Below are positions 54,815-63,386 of a stretch of DNA of 64,000 nucleotides, in pieces. The position numbers were made by a program, and so were the translations under genes. The notes below the pieces were generated by a model that worked only from the letters and a program-made list of their open reading frames with translations, searched no databases and was not told the DNA's origin. The DNA lies in assembly GCF_001278805.1 (NCBI RefSeq), contig NZ_CP012602.1:2076001-2140000 (forward strand), in the 5' to 3' direction. How positions within the stretch are numbered: position 1 is the stretch's first letter; every line of letters begins with the position of its first letter. This DNA is from Bacillus sp. FJAT-18017. Its GTDB lineage: Bacteria; Bacillota; Bacilli; Bacillales; Cytobacillaceae.

Positions 54815-55084
54815 GTGAAAAAAATTATTTTTTTGCTGCTTTTACTGGTGTTGGTTACGGGAGGCTTATTTTTCTATGGTAATCCCATCGAACGTGCAGA
54901 AAGTAAAGACATTGCTATAAAATACCTCCAGAAAAAGCATCCAGAACAGTCTGTAAAAATAAGTAGTGTCAGCTACTATCCGGGAGAAGGAACATATATA
55001 GTCAATTACAGCATAAATAAAGGGGAGCAAGAAGGTAATCTTGATATAAGGAAAGGGAAAGTAATTGAAATTGGTAATGAATAA
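54815..55084 (+). CDS. Small exported or membrane-anchored protein
   Basis: 89 residues. N-terminal signal or anchor (MKKIIFLLLLLVLVTGGLFFYG) with no lipobox Cys. The small domain that follows (DIAIKYLQKKHPEQSVKI ... GKVIEIGNE) has a PepSY-like beta pattern, without firm assignment. GTG 54815 was chosen over GTG 54806 because GAAAGGTGA precedes it. Its only upstream feature is the perfect inverted repeat. Confidence 0.75.
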   Translation: MKKIIFLLLLLVLVTGGLFFYGNPIERAESKDIAIKYLQKKHPEQSVKISSVSYYPGEGTYIVNYSINKGEQEGNLDIRKGKVIEIGNE

Positions 55085-55155
55085 TAAAAACCTCCTAGTA
55101 AAATTCAGAAAAGTTTGATAGCATATGAAAAAGAATTGGACTTGGGGGAATTAGG

Positions 55156-55758
55156 GTGGAAATTGAACAGATATATGGGGACTTGCCAGTTCTTGAAACT
55201 GAGAGACTTCTCCTAAGAAAAATAACGCCAGCAGATGCAGAAGACATATTTGAATACGGATCAAATGAGGAAGTCGCACAGTATGTAACTTGGGATACAC
55301 ACCATAAACTTTCAGATACCCAAACGTTCATCGATTATGTCCTCAATCAATACAGCAACAAAAAGGTGGCCCCGTGGGGAATTGAACACAAGGAAACAGG
55401 CCGTCTGATTGGAACGATTGATTTTGTCTGGTGGCAGCCAAGCCATAGAAGCGCGGAAATCGGCTATGTGGTAGCACCTGACTATTGGGGAAAAGGCATA
55501 TGCACGGAGGCTGCGAAGGCGATCATTAAATTTGGTTTCGAGCGGATGGAGCTTATTAGGATCCAGGCAAGATGCTTTGTTGATAATATAGGATCGGCGC
55601 GTGTAATGGAAAAGTCCGGGATGAGTTTTGAAGGCGTTAACCGGAAGGCGATGTTCATAAAAGGAAAGCATCGAGACTTAAAGGTATATTCAATCCTCCG
55701 GGAAGAGTTTGTTAACTTGCAGAAAAAGCTAACCACGACAGGAGATTATCTTGATTAA
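55156..55758 (+). CDS. GNAT acetyltransferase, RimJ/RimL type
   Basis: 200 residues. Starts ETERLLLRKITPADAEDIFE, typical of the RimJ/RimL branch that acetylates protein N-termini or small amines. The acetyl-CoA loop is APDYWGKGICTEAAKAII, and DNIGSARVMEKSGM follows. GTG 55156 follows TTGGGGGAATTA. It overlaps the next acetyltransferase gene by 8 bases, so both are made together. Confidence 0.88.
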   Translation: MEIEQIYGDLPVLETERLLLRKITPADAEDIFEYGSNEEVAQYVTWDTHHKLSDTQTFIDYVLNQYSNKKVAPWGIEHKETGRLIGTIDFVWWQPSHRSAEIGYVVAPDYWGKGICTEAAKAIIKFGFERMELIRIQARCFVDNIGSARVMEKSGMSFEGVNRKAMFIKGKHRDLKVYSILREEFVNLQKKLTTTGDYLD

Positions 55759-56254
55759 AAAGATAGATATTACAAGTAAAGATATAGCCCAAGAAGTGCT
55801 GGGTATTCAGCTGCCATCGTATATGGAGGAAGCAAAGCTGATTGGTTTTTATGAGATTCCAACTTTGAATGATTCGATAGAAACACTGCGCCAGTGTGGT
55901 GAGACGTTTTATGGCTACTATGAAAATGGCAGCATTTGCGGGGCGATCTCGTATGAGTTAATCAGCGAAACAGTCGATATCCACCGCCTGATGGTTCATC
56001 CCGACTATTTCCGGAAAGGTATCGCCAATCAGCTTCTCACTTACCTTGAGGAAAGGAATCCAGATGCAGATTCGCTGGTTGTTTCGACTGGATCCGGGAA
56101 TACACCCGCGATTCGATTTTATGAAAAGCATGGTTTTCAAAGAATAGGCGAGAGGAAGGTTGCTGATAACTTAAAGATCGCCTTGTTCAGGAAGGATATC
56201 GCTAAGGCTGACGGGAACATTTCGGTAATCGAAAAAGCCAAAAAGGACAGATAA
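55751..56254 (+). CDS. GNAT acetyltransferase
   Basis: 167 residues. Acetyl-CoA-binding segment LMVHPDYFRKGIANQLLTYL and terminal NTPAIRFYEKHGFQRIGE. It may be the counterpart of yqjY, which follows yqjX in B. subtilis, but I do not assign the name. TTG 55751 follows AGGAGATTATC inside the preceding gene. Substrate unknown. Confidence 0.85.
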   Translation: MIKKIDITSKDIAQEVLGIQLPSYMEEAKLIGFYEIPTLNDSIETLRQCGETFYGYYENGSICGAISYELISETVDIHRLMVHPDYFRKGIANQLLTYLEERNPDADSLVVSTGSGNTPAIRFYEKHGFQRIGERKVADNLKIALFRKDIAKADGNISVIEKAKKDR

Positions 56255-56280
56255 AGCCATTGGCTTTTTCTGTCCTTTTT
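56240..56280. terminator. Bidirectional terminator after the acetyltransferases
   Basis: AAAAAGGACAGA pairs with TCTGTCCTTTTT, with an inner AAGCC-ATT-GGCTT stem. It serves the plus-strand genes and the convergent DUF1129 gene. Confidence 0.88.
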
Positions 56281-56282
56281 AT

Positions 56283-56963
56283 TTAGATGGCAGCTTTTTT
56301 AGCTAGAGACCTATTTCTTAACATGTAGGAAATTCCCCAGGCAAGAACGCCAATTATCACAGAGGTGTACCATGGAAAATCGATTGACGGGCCAAAATCG
56401 GGAATAAAGCGGCCTGCCGCAAGATAGAGTGCCATTAAACCGGCGGCTGAAAGTCCAAGAATAATCATATTTTTAGTATGAGAGGCATTTTTGACAAAGA
56501 GCGTTTTTTGAATCACATTAAAAAATAGCCAAATGAGAAAAAAGATTGAAATCACAGAACCTAGGAAAATTGGAACACCCTTTAATGGATAAAGAGTATT
56601 TATGCCATCATTTAAAATAAGTCCGAAAACACCATTAATAACCAGCATATAGCTCAGCAGCTGAAGAACGAGAGAGGAGATGAACACAAAGGCATTTCTT
56701 TTACTTTCCTTTGGAATGTCGGCAATCAGTTCATCTGCAAATCTCTTTGGGTCATCCCCGAATAGTGAGTGTGCAGACTTTCCATCCTTTTGGGCATCAA
56801 GCAAATGGTCAAGAATTTCCATAAGAACCTCTTCTGATTGCTGTTCGGATAAGGTAAGCTGCAGCCTAATATAAATGAGAAAATCGGAGTAAATTTTCTC
56901 GTTTTCCGGAGAAAGTTCTGTTTGTTTCTGATTGTTCAGTTCAATTAATTGCTTCGCATTCAT
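56283..56963 (-). CDS. DUF1129-like membrane protein in a PadR module
   Basis: 226 residues. A soluble N-terminal helical region with LLDAQKDGKSAHSLFGDDP is typical of DUF1129. About five membrane helices follow (from residue 90), ending in a basic tail NRSLAKKAAI. ATG 56963 overlaps the PadR stop (ATGA), replacing an in-frame start 57 bases further upstream. Pairing with PadR suggests a membrane stress-response module; no substrate is apparent. Confidence 0.78.
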   Translation of the reverse strand: MNAKQLIELNNQKQTELSPENEKIYSDFLIYIRLQLTLSEQQSEEVLMEILDHLLDAQKDGKSAHSLFGDDPKRFADELIADIPKESKRNAFVFISSLVLQLLSYMLVINGVFGLILNDGINTLYPLKGVPIFLGSVISIFFLIWLFFNVIQKTLFVKNASHTKNMIILGLSAAGLMALYLAAGRFIPDFGPSIDFPWYTSVIIGVLAWGISYMLRNRSLAKKAAI

Positions 56964-57295
56964 TCCATCCCGCTCCCTTTTTTTAGAATCCTGCCTACAG
57001 GCTGTGCGATTTGCTCCCATTCCTCCTTGATGAGAGCGAGGGCAGCATGCCCTTCTTTCGTTAAATGATAGTACTTCCGGTTTGGCCCAGAAGGCGACGG
57101 CTCCATCTTGCCCTTAATCAACCCATTTTTCTGAAGGCGAAGCAAGACCGGGTAGATTGTCCCTTCACTCACTTCCATCAACCCCTCATCCTGGAGCTTT
57201 TGGGACAGCTCATAGCCGTATACCGGTTCAATTGAAATGATGGAGAGTACGCAGCCGTCCAAAATTCCTTTTAATAGCTGGCTTCGAATTGACAT
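56960..57295 (-). CDS. PadR-family transcriptional regulator
   Basis: 111 residues. Winged helix with LLKGILDGCVLSIIS, YGYELSQKL, the wing VSEGTIYPVLLRLQKNGLI and the C-terminal dimer helix. It likely represses its own two-gene operon with the DUF1129 protein. AGGCAGG lies upstream of the ATG, and a 7-bp inverted repeat at 57348-57374 is a candidate operator. Confidence 0.92.
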   Translation of the reverse strand: MSIRSQLLKGILDGCVLSIISIEPVYGYELSQKLQDEGLMEVSEGTIYPVLLRLQKNGLIKGKMEPSPSGPNRKYYHLTKEGHAALALIKEEWEQIAQPVGRILKKGSGME

Positions 57296-57347
57296 AAGGG
57301 ATACCTGCCTTTAGGTAATTGGTATAACAAGATAGCCTCTTGAAATA

Positions 57348-57374
57348 TAACTACCTTGTTTTGCAAAGTAGTTA
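57348..57374. promoter_or_regulatory. Candidate PadR operator
   Basis: TAACTAC (57348-57354) and GTAGTTA (57368-57374) are perfect inverted arms. The inner TTGTTTTGCAA adds further partial symmetry. It lies 53-79 bases upstream of padR. Inference from position and the self-regulating habit of PadR proteins. Confidence 0.45.
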
Positions 57375-57427
57375 AATATAGCATAAGCGGAGAGGATAAT
57401 TATGTCAATATTTAAATTTACAAAAAG

Positions 57428-57448
57428 AAAAACCCGCCAATCGGCGAG
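57428..57448 (-). terminator. Terminator of the CDGSH gene
   Basis: On the minus strand CGCC-GATT-GGCG followed by GGTTTTTC. Positioned 25-45 bases after the CDGSH stop. Confidence 0.65.
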
Positions 57449-57472
57449 TCGAGTGTTTGTAAAAAAATAGCT

Positions 57473-57679
57473 TTAATTCTCTTCAGGTACACGAACCTGT
57501 GATTCAAAATTTCCCTTATGCGTTCCATCGCAAAATGGCTTGTTTGATGACAAACCGCACCGGCAAAGAGAAAATGCAGGTTTTGTTTGATACACATTCC
57601 CCTGGCCATCAAGCAATTCAACATCTCCAGTGATTCTTATTGATCCGTTATCGTTTATCTTAATTTGAACTTTGGACAT
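57473..57679 (-). CDS. CDGSH iron-sulfur domain protein
   Basis: 68 residues. The [2Fe-2S]-binding signature CRCGLSSNKPFCDGTH is complete (three Cys and one His), preceded by a short beta region. Small cytoplasmic redox or cluster protein; role in Bacillus unknown. AGGAGG lies before the ATG on the minus strand, and a terminator follows the stop. Confidence 0.9.
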   Translation of the reverse strand: MSKVQIKINDNGSIRITGDVELLDGQGNVYQTKPAFSLCRCGLSSNKPFCDGTHKGNFESQVRVPEEN

Positions 57680-57764
57680 TCCGATTCCTCCTCAATATTT
57701 CTTTATTGCGTTTACTCTCCCACGTGAAATAGAAAAATGTGAAATCTGGTTGTTAAGACATATG

Positions 57765-58724
57765 CTATTGTTGAGCAGTTGATGATTTTTGGACGAAATC
57801 CGTATTTTTTGGCGCTGGAACCATCCCTATACTCAATAGGAAATCGTCAATCGTAAGCTCATATTGTTCACGGTTTTCGTTAAATGACTGGGCATGGATG
57901 CCATTTTCGGCCATAAAGAGCATTTTTGGTCCATTCTTTTTTTCATAAAGTGCTTCTGTCATCGAAGGAAGGATAAAATCATCCTTTGCACTATGAATGA
58001 ATAAAACGGGATTCTTGATATTGTCAATCACCGTAATAGGCGAAACTTCACGAAGCGAATATTTATCGCGGAAACGGAGGAACAGTTCAGCGAGCGGGAC
58101 CAGGACGCCCGCTGGAAGACGGACCTCTTCTTTTATACGATAGGCAAGCTGTTCACGGAAATCAGAGAATGGACAATCAGCAATATAAAAGTCTGCGCCA
58201 TCCTCGAGCATCCCTGCATATAGGAGCATAGTGGCCGCCCCCATCGATTCGCCATGGATGCCTAGCTTGATATGAGGGCCCTTTTCGTTTTTTAACCAAT
58301 CCACAACTGCTTTCAGGTCGAATTTTTCATAATGGCCGTAGGAAGTTGTTTTCCCACCGGATTCGCCATGACGGCGATGATCGAAAATCAAGGCATTAAA
58401 GCCGCGCTCCAGAAATAGGTTCATATATTTGATAGAATTAAACTTGTTCTCGGTCACACCGTGGCTAATAATCATATAATAATTGGTGTTATGAGGCTCG
58501 GCCAAAACACCTTTAATGTCGTAGCCGAATGGGGAGGGAATGGATACATCCCTTTTTTTCAAAGAATCGTACTCCTCATCGATGATTCTCCCTGCTTCAC
58601 GTTCACGACTCAGAATAAATTCATCTTCTTTCTTTTTCATGAACATCAGCCTGTTCGTAAAATAAACCCCAACGGCTGTAATGGCGGCAAGTATTGATAA
58701 CAAAACCCGAACTGTTCTTCTCAA
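57765..58724 (-). CDS. yqkD: Alpha/beta hydrolase with N-terminal membrane anchor (YqkD)
   Basis: 319 residues. One N-terminal hydrophobic helix (about 5-22), then a hydrolase domain with IISHGVTENKFNS, FDHRRHGESGGKTTSYGHYEK, nucleophile GIHGESMGAA, Asp in HSAKDDFILP and His near NGIHAQSF. Close to YqkD of B. subtilis throughout. TTG at 58724 is preferred: GGAGGGA lies just upstream, whereas the open frame to 58853 is not conserved. Substrate unknown. Confidence 0.9.
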   Translation of the reverse strand: MRRTVRVLLSILAAITAVGVYFTNRLMFMKKKEDEFILSREREAGRIIDEEYDSLKKRDVSIPSPFGYDIKGVLAEPHNTNYYMIISHGVTENKFNSIKYMNLFLERGFNALIFDHRRHGESGGKTTSYGHYEKFDLKAVVDWLKNEKGPHIKLGIHGESMGAATMLLYAGMLEDGADFYIADCPFSDFREQLAYRIKEEVRLPAGVLVPLAELFLRFRDKYSLREVSPITVIDNIKNPVLFIHSAKDDFILPSMTEALYEKKNGPKMLFMAENGIHAQSFNENREQYELTIDDFLLSIGMVPAPKNTDFVQKSSTAQQ

Positions 58725-58800
58725 AAAAATCCCTCCGGCTACAATATGCGTTCCCTTCATTATTTTACCATTCGAGACTGTTTCAAACCCACTATCGTGG

Positions 58801-58830
58801 CAAAAAAGAATACCGCCCTTAACAGGCGGT
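58801..58830 (-). terminator. Terminator after the 43-residue ORF
   Basis: On the minus strand ACCGCC, a 7-base loop, GGCGGT, then ATTCTTTTTT. It begins 10 bases after the stop of the small gene. Confidence 0.75.
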
Positions 58831-58839
58831 GATTGAAAC

Positions 58840-58971
58840 TTATTTGGGGGCATTTTGCCGGTTTGTAGGATGAATTTCCTTTTCCAAATCCTCTACTGCT
58901 ATTTGAGGCTTAATATCCTTTGCTGATGGCTGGCCCTTTTGGCTAAATCCTTTGTCGCGTTTCTTGCTCAT
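58840..58971 (-). CDS. Small basic hypothetical protein
   Basis: 43 residues: MSKKRDKGFSQKGQ, then a short acidic helix (VEDLEKEIHPTN). No membrane helix. AAGGGAG stands 9 bases before the ATG on the minus strand, and a good terminator follows. These signals make a real gene likely despite the size. Family not recognised. Confidence 0.6.
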   Translation of the reverse strand: MSKKRDKGFSQKGQPSAKDIKPQIAVEDLEKEIHPTNRQNAPK

Positions 58972-59025
58972 CGATTACGTCTCCCTTCATCTCTTTACTA
59001 TTAAGATGAGCCCCGGGGAGATAGG

Positions 59026-59928
59026 TTATGCACCTGATGAAGCTTGCAGTTTATAGATCACACTATCAATTGGGCGGCTAAGGTGAGGCCGGACAATTTC
59101 GACAGCTTCAATAATTTTTTCAGGAGAAACGCCGGTTTCAATCCCCATACGATGGAGCATATACACAACATCCTCTGTAGCCACATTTCCTGTCGCACCA
59201 GGCGCAAAAGGGCAGCCGCCAAGTCCGCCCGCGGAAGTGTCGAAACGGTCAATTCCAGCTTGCATGGAAGCAAGTATGTTCGCTAATGCCAGCTTCCGCG
59301 TGTCGTGAAAATGGCCGGTCAGGAGGATGTTAGGCAGGATTTCCTTTAGTTTTTTAAAAAGTGAATAGGCTTCATTTGGCACAGTCATCCCGATAGTATC
59401 CGCGACACTAAGCTCATCCACCCCAGCTTCTGCAAATTCCTGGCACAGCTTGATTGTGTCATCTTCATAAATCTTGCCTTCAAAGGGGCAATGCCACGCA
59501 GTTGAAATGCAAGCCCTTACAAAAAAGCCGTCCGTCTTTAAGTTGGCGATGAGCGGACGCAATTCCAACATGCTTTCTGCAGTGGTTTTGTTAATGTTCT
59601 TTTTATTAAAGGTGTTGCTGACTCCAACAAATACAGCAACCGCTTTGCAGCCAGTTTCTTTGACACGGTCAATTCCCTTCTGGTTAGGTGCGAGGACAAT
59701 GGAACGCGTGTTGCCATCAAGGCATCCATCTACGATTTCCGCTGCATCGGCCATTTGCGGTACCCATTTTGGTGAGACGAACGAGGTTAGTTCCATTTCA
59801 GTAATCCCGGCAAGGCGAAGGGCATGGATGAAATCCTTCTTTGCTCCCGTTGGTACAAATCCTTTTTCATTTTGAAGCCCATCCCTTGGTCCAACTTCAA
59901 TAATCGTCACATTGCGTGGCAGCTGCAT
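59026..59928 (-). CDS. yngG: Hydroxymethylglutaryl-CoA lyase (YngG type)
   Basis: 300 residues. Splits HMG-CoA to acetyl-CoA and acetoacetate, the last step of leucine breakdown. DRE-TIM barrel features EVGPRDGLQNEKG and LTGHFHDTRKLALAN are present, and the lyase-specific active-site segment GGLGGCPFAPGATGNVATED with its Cys. The start at 59928 (MQLPRNVTIIE) follows AAGGGGGAGC; the frame extends 11 codons further. It is divergent from the thiolase gene, and no other yng leucine genes are nearby. Confidence 0.92.
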   Translation of the reverse strand: MQLPRNVTIIEVGPRDGLQNEKGFVPTGAKKDFIHALRLAGITEMELTSFVSPKWVPQMADAAEIVDGCLDGNTRSIVLAPNQKGIDRVKETGCKAVAVFVGVSNTFNKKNINKTTAESMLELRPLIANLKTDGFFVRACISTAWHCPFEGKIYEDDTIKLCQEFAEAGVDELSVADTIGMTVPNEAYSLFKKLKEILPNILLTGHFHDTRKLALANILASMQAGIDRFDTSAGGLGGCPFAPGATGNVATEDVVYMLHRMGIETGVSPEKIIEAVEIVRPHLSRPIDSVIYKLQASSGA

Positions 59929-60059
59929 GTCATGCTCCCCCTTTAGTTGCATTTTCTCCATTGTAATTTGACTATTTTGATTTGTGCAAGTTTATGGATA
60001 ATTAAATACTTTTAGGGTAAGAAGGTATTGAGAATTACTAGTTTGAAAGGGGAATAGGA

Positions 60060-61250
60060 ATGAATAACAATGATATCGTAATTGTCGCTGCTGCAAGGAC
60101 TGCAATTGGAAACTTTAATGGAAGCTTGAAAAGTGTTCCCGCGACTGAGTTGGGTGCAACAGTGATCAAGGCTGCTCTTGAACAGGCCGGTCTCCAGCCG
60201 GATCAGGTAGATGAGGTTATCATGGGGAACGTCCTCCAGGCTGGGCTTGGGCAAAACCCCGCCCGCCAGGCAGCGATTAAAGCAGGTATACCTAAGGCCG
60301 CTTCATCCATGACAATCAATAAAGTTTGTGGTTCGGGGCTAAAGGCAGTACATCTTGCAGCACAGGCCATCTTCGCCGGAGACGCGGAGGTTGTTGTGGC
60401 AGGCGGAATGGAGAACATGAGCCAGGCGCCATACCTTTTGAAAAATGCGCGCGAGGGATTCCGGATGGGCGACCAGAAGGTAATCGACAGCATGATATAT
60501 GATGGACTATGGGACGCATTTAACAATTATCATATGGGGGTCACCGCTGAAAATCTCGTTGAGAAATATGAAATTACAAGGCAGGATCAGGATGCTCTGG
60601 CGGTCGCTAGCCAGGAAAAGGCAGTACGGGCAATTGAAGAAGGAAAGTTCAAGGACGAAATAGTCCCGGTAACCATACCTCAGCGCAAAGGCGATCCAAT
60701 TGTGTTTGATACAGATGAATATCCGAAGAAAGGGACGTCTCCTGAAACACTTGCCAAGCTGCGCGCGGCTTTCAAAGCGGATGGAAGCGTAACAGCCGGC
60801 AATGCGTCAGGTATTAACGACGGCGCGGCTGTAGTGATTGTGATGAGCCGTAAAAAAGCCGAAGAATTAGGTGTGAAGCCGCTCGTCGTCTTAAAAGGGA
60901 ACGGAAGCGCTGGCGTCGACCCGGCTATCATGGGCATAGGACCGGTAGAGGCAGTCAGGAAAGCGTTAAGGAAAGCTGGGGAATCGATTGAAAGCTTAAA
61001 CCTCATTGAGGCGAACGAAGCTTTTGCCGCACAATCCCTCGCAGTTGCCAAGGATTTGGGCTTTGATATGAATAAAGTGAACGTCAACGGCGGCGCGATA
61101 GCACTTGGCCACCCAATCGGAGCAAGCGGTGCGAGAATCCTCGTCACACTCATTTATGAAATGAAAAGAAGGAACGCAAAAAAAGGCCTCGCCACACTTT
61201 GTATCGGTGGAGGACAGGGAGTAGCCTCCGTAGTTGAACTAGCAGAATAG
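60060..61250 (+). CDS. mmgA: Acetyl-CoA C-acetyltransferase (thiolase)
   Basis: 396 residues. Degradative/biosynthetic thiolase joining or splitting acetoacetyl-CoA. Nucleophile Cys in [30 protein letters not shown], His in [17 protein letters not shown] and second Cys in [10 protein letters not shown] are all present. AAAGGGGAATAG precedes the ATG. The divergent HMG-CoA lyase produces acetoacetate, which could enter this thiolase after CoA activation. The symbol marks the closest Bacillus type; other paralogues are possible. Confidence 0.9.
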   Translation: MNNNDIVIVAAARTAIGNFNGSLKSVPATELGATVIKAALEQAGLQPDQVDEVIMGNVLQAGLGQNPARQAAIKAGIPKAASSMTINKVCGSGLKAVHLAAQAIFAGDAEVVVAGGMENMSQAPYLLKNAREGFRMGDQKVIDSMIYDGLWDAFNNYHMGVTAENLVEKYEITRQDQDALAVASQEKAVRAIEEGKFKDEIVPVTIPQRKGDPIVFDTDEYPKKGTSPETLAKLRAAFKADGSVTAGNASGINDGAAVVIVMSRKKAEELGVKPLVVLKGNGSAGVDPAIMGIGPVEAVRKALRKAGESIESLNLIEANEAFAAQSLAVAKDLGFDMNKVNVNGGAIALGHPIGASGARILVTLIYEMKRRNAKKGLATLCIGGGQGVASVVELAE

Positions 61251-61276
61251 CGGGATTACGAAAAATCCAATTAAAG

Positions 61277-61302
61277 ACGGAAGCTGGATGCTTCCGTTTT
61301 TT
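61277..61302 (+). terminator. Terminator after the thiolase
   Basis: ACGGAAGC, loop TGGAT, GCTTCCGT followed by five more T. Confidence 0.9.
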
Positions 61303-61380
61303 GGTGATTAAATCTTGCAAACAATAGTATTGTTAGCAGAGTTTTCAAGAAAAATGAATAGTAGAGACAGGTTCAAGAAC

Positions 61381-61500
61381 AAATATGCACACTTCCAAGG
61401 ATTTATGCGCACTTCCCGGAATTTATGAACACTTTTCAGGATTTATGCATACTTTTCAAGATTTATGAACACTTTTCAGGATTTATGCATACTTTCAATG
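61381..61500 (+). repeat. Tandem array of six exact 20-bp units (family E/F)
   Basis: Consecutive 20-base units with consensus ATTTATGNNCACTTTTCAGG: copies start at 61381, 61401, 61421, 61441, 61461 and 61481. Units 3 and 5 are identical, and units 4 and 6 share ATTTATGCATACTTT. The same unit builds the 41793-41910 array. An open frame (61425-61742) runs through it only because 20 and 3 are coprime; I do not call it a gene. It lies between the thiolase terminator and yqkE. Confidence 0.9.
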
Positions 61501-61620
61501 CTGGCGGCCAATGTGAAAGTACCCCCAAGAATCCCCTTAACCTAAGCAAAGATACGTTCGTTCCTCCATTTAAAAAGATGAAGTATAATAGTCTTATATT
61601 AAACAAAGGAGCGGCGGGCT

Positions 61621-61878
61621 ATGGCAAAGAAAAAGCAGGCGAAAAGACAAAACCAGCAATCAAAAAAGACCGAAACACCACTTACACTGGGAGATATGAT
61701 AAATCAGGATATATTCACCCAACTAAAGAATCGCCAGCATGAACTGAAAGAGGAAGAAAAACAAAAAATGGAAGAAGAAGAAAACCGCAAACGCGAGGAG
61801 CGCCGCTTAAAAGAAAAGAATAAAAGCTTTGAAGAGCTTTTAAACGAAAGCGGCATGAATTGGAAGGAGTTTAAGTAA
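61621..61878 (+). CDS. yqkE: DUF3886 protein YqkE
   Basis: 85 residues, highly charged and probably one long helix or coiled coil (ELKEEEKQKMEEEENRKREE), with a basic start AKKKQAKRQNQQ. Matches the DUF3886/YqkE type in size and place. AAAGGAG precedes the ATG. The stop shares a base with the next start (TAATG). Function unknown. Confidence 0.85.
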   Translation: MAKKKQAKRQNQQSKKTETPLTLGDMINQDIFTQLKNRQHELKEEEKQKMEEEENRKREERRLKEKNKSFEELLNESGMNWKEFK

Positions 61879-62408
61879 TGGTCCCACGGAAAGTAGAGGT
61901 GGCACCTTATTCGGCCGATTGGCCAAAACGGTTTGAGGCGGAAAAAGATAATATTCTAAAGGAATTGAGAACAGACAGGGTTATTCTTCATCATATCGGC
62001 AGTACATCTGTACCAGGCCTTAGCGCAAAACCAATTATAGATATACTGGCAGAGGGGGAGTCTCTGGAGATTTTTGATAGAAATGAACGCAATCTGATGA
62101 ATGCAGGCTACATTGCAAGGGGAGAAAACGGGATTGCCGGCCGGCGATATTATATAAAAGTAAATCCGAACGGAGAACGGCTCGTCCATCTCCATGCGTT
62201 TAAAAAGGGAAGTCCTCATATCAACAGGCATCTCTATTTTCGCGACTATCTCATTAGCAATTCTGATAGAGCTAATGCATACGGACAAATAAAGGGAGAG
62301 GCCGCATCCAAATTTCCTAATGATATCTCCGCTTATATAGCATATAAAGAAAAAATAGTTTTAGAGATTGAACAAGAAGCGATAAATTGGGCGAAAGCGC
62401 AGAAATAG
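61878..62408 (+). CDS. GrpB/UPF0157 family protein
   Basis: 176 residues. Nucleotidyltransferase-like fold with the family signature HHIGSTSVPGLSAKPIIDIL and later LHAFKKGSPHINRHLYFRDYL. Members are thought to be minimal nucleotidyltransferases; activity unproved. Coupled to yqkE by a one-base overlap. In B. subtilis the related domain is in YqkA. Confidence 0.88.
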   Translation: MVPRKVEVAPYSADWPKRFEAEKDNILKELRTDRVILHHIGSTSVPGLSAKPIIDILAEGESLEIFDRNERNLMNAGYIARGENGIAGRRYYIKVNPNGERLVHLHAFKKGSPHINRHLYFRDYLISNSDRANAYGQIKGEAASKFPNDISAYIAYKEKIVLEIEQEAINWAKAQK

Positions 62409-62432
62409 GGCAGCCGCATAAAGGCTGCCCTA
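62408..62432. terminator. Hairpin between the GrpB gene and yqkF
   Basis: GGGCAGCC-GCATAAA-GGCTGCCC, perfect 8-bp stem between convergent genes, with little T tract on either strand. Confidence 0.65.
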
Positions 62433-62437
62433 TATAT

Positions 62438-63346
62438 TTACCTATGTTGAGTATACATATTGACTTTTGTAAGCTCGTGAATGACTGCTATTTCTTCGTC
62501 TGTAAGCGGGTTGGCCCGTGCTGCCTTCGCATTCTGCACAATCTGTTCAACACTGCTTGCACCTGCAACAACTGAAGCGACTGCAGGATGTGACAGGTTG
62601 TATTGAAGGGCAGCCTCGGCTAGAGAGCGTGAACCAAGTTTTTCTTTTAACAAAGGCAATAGCCTTTCAAGTTCATCGTAGCTGTAATCCAGGTAGCCTT
62701 CAGAAGAGGCTTTTTCGAGCATTTTTTCACTAAGCAGGCCTTTTGCAACCGGACCTCTTGTGACCGCGGATACACCATTGGCCTTTAACAAAGGCAAGAT
62801 TTCCTCCTCTGGCCGCCGGTCAAGCATGCTGTACTGGACCATCACAGATACGAGCGAAGATTTATCCACATATTCTCTTACAACATTCGGCCGGATTGAT
62901 GAAATGCCATAATAGCGGATTAACCCTTCGGATTTCAGTTCCTCGAATGCCTCAATCGTTTCATCAATTGGATCATCGATCGTGCCGCCATGCAGCTGAT
63001 ACAAATCTATGTAGTCTGTCTGAAGACGTTTCAGACTGTCCTTAACTGCATTCTTAACATGTTCCTTTGAAGGGTCCCACGTCCAGCCAGATTTGTCCTG
63101 CTTCCAGCGATTTCCCGCCTTCGTGGCAATGACCACCTTGTCCCGCCGGCCTTTCAGGGTTTCACCTACAATCTTTTCATTCTCGCCGAAATCATAGAGG
63201 TCGGCAGTATCAAAGTAGTTAATTCCTTCATCCAGCGCGGCATCAATGATTGAACGGGCCTTGTCCACATCAGTTCCAAGCGACATGCAGCCAAGCCCGA
63301 GAACGCTAACCTCCAACTCGGAATTGCCAAGTTTTTTCTTTTTCAT
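62438..63346 (-). CDS. yqkF: Aldo/keto reductase (YqkF)
   Basis: 302 residues, AKR TIM barrel. Catalytic tetrad regions: DTADLYDFGENEKIVGE (Asp, Tyr), VIATKAGNRW (Lys) and YQLHGGT (His). NADPH-binding C-terminal GASSVEQIVQNAKA. Substrate unknown. ATG 63346 is preferred, since AAGGAG lies 8 bases upstream; ATG 63352 and GTG 63355 are too close to it. Divergent genes upstream are mciZ and nudF. Confidence 0.92.
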   Translation of the reverse strand: MKKKKLGNSELEVSVLGLGCMSLGTDVDKARSIIDAALDEGINYFDTADLYDFGENEKIVGETLKGRRDKVVIATKAGNRWKQDKSGWTWDPSKEHVKNAVKDSLKRLQTDYIDLYQLHGGTIDDPIDETIEAFEELKSEGLIRYYGISSIRPNVVREYVDKSSLVSVMVQYSMLDRRPEEEILPLLKANGVSAVTRGPVAKGLLSEKMLEKASSEGYLDYSYDELERLLPLLKEKLGSRSLAEAALQYNLSHPAVASVVAGASSVEQIVQNAKAARANPLTDEEIAVIHELTKVNMYTQHR

Positions 63347-63386
63347 AGCCATCACTCCTTATGGCCATTGTACCCTCATGAGTGAA

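Noticed and set aside
61425..61742. 105-codon frame before yqkE
   Set aside because: Its N-terminal half is the translation of the 20-bp array and it overlaps yqkE in another frame.
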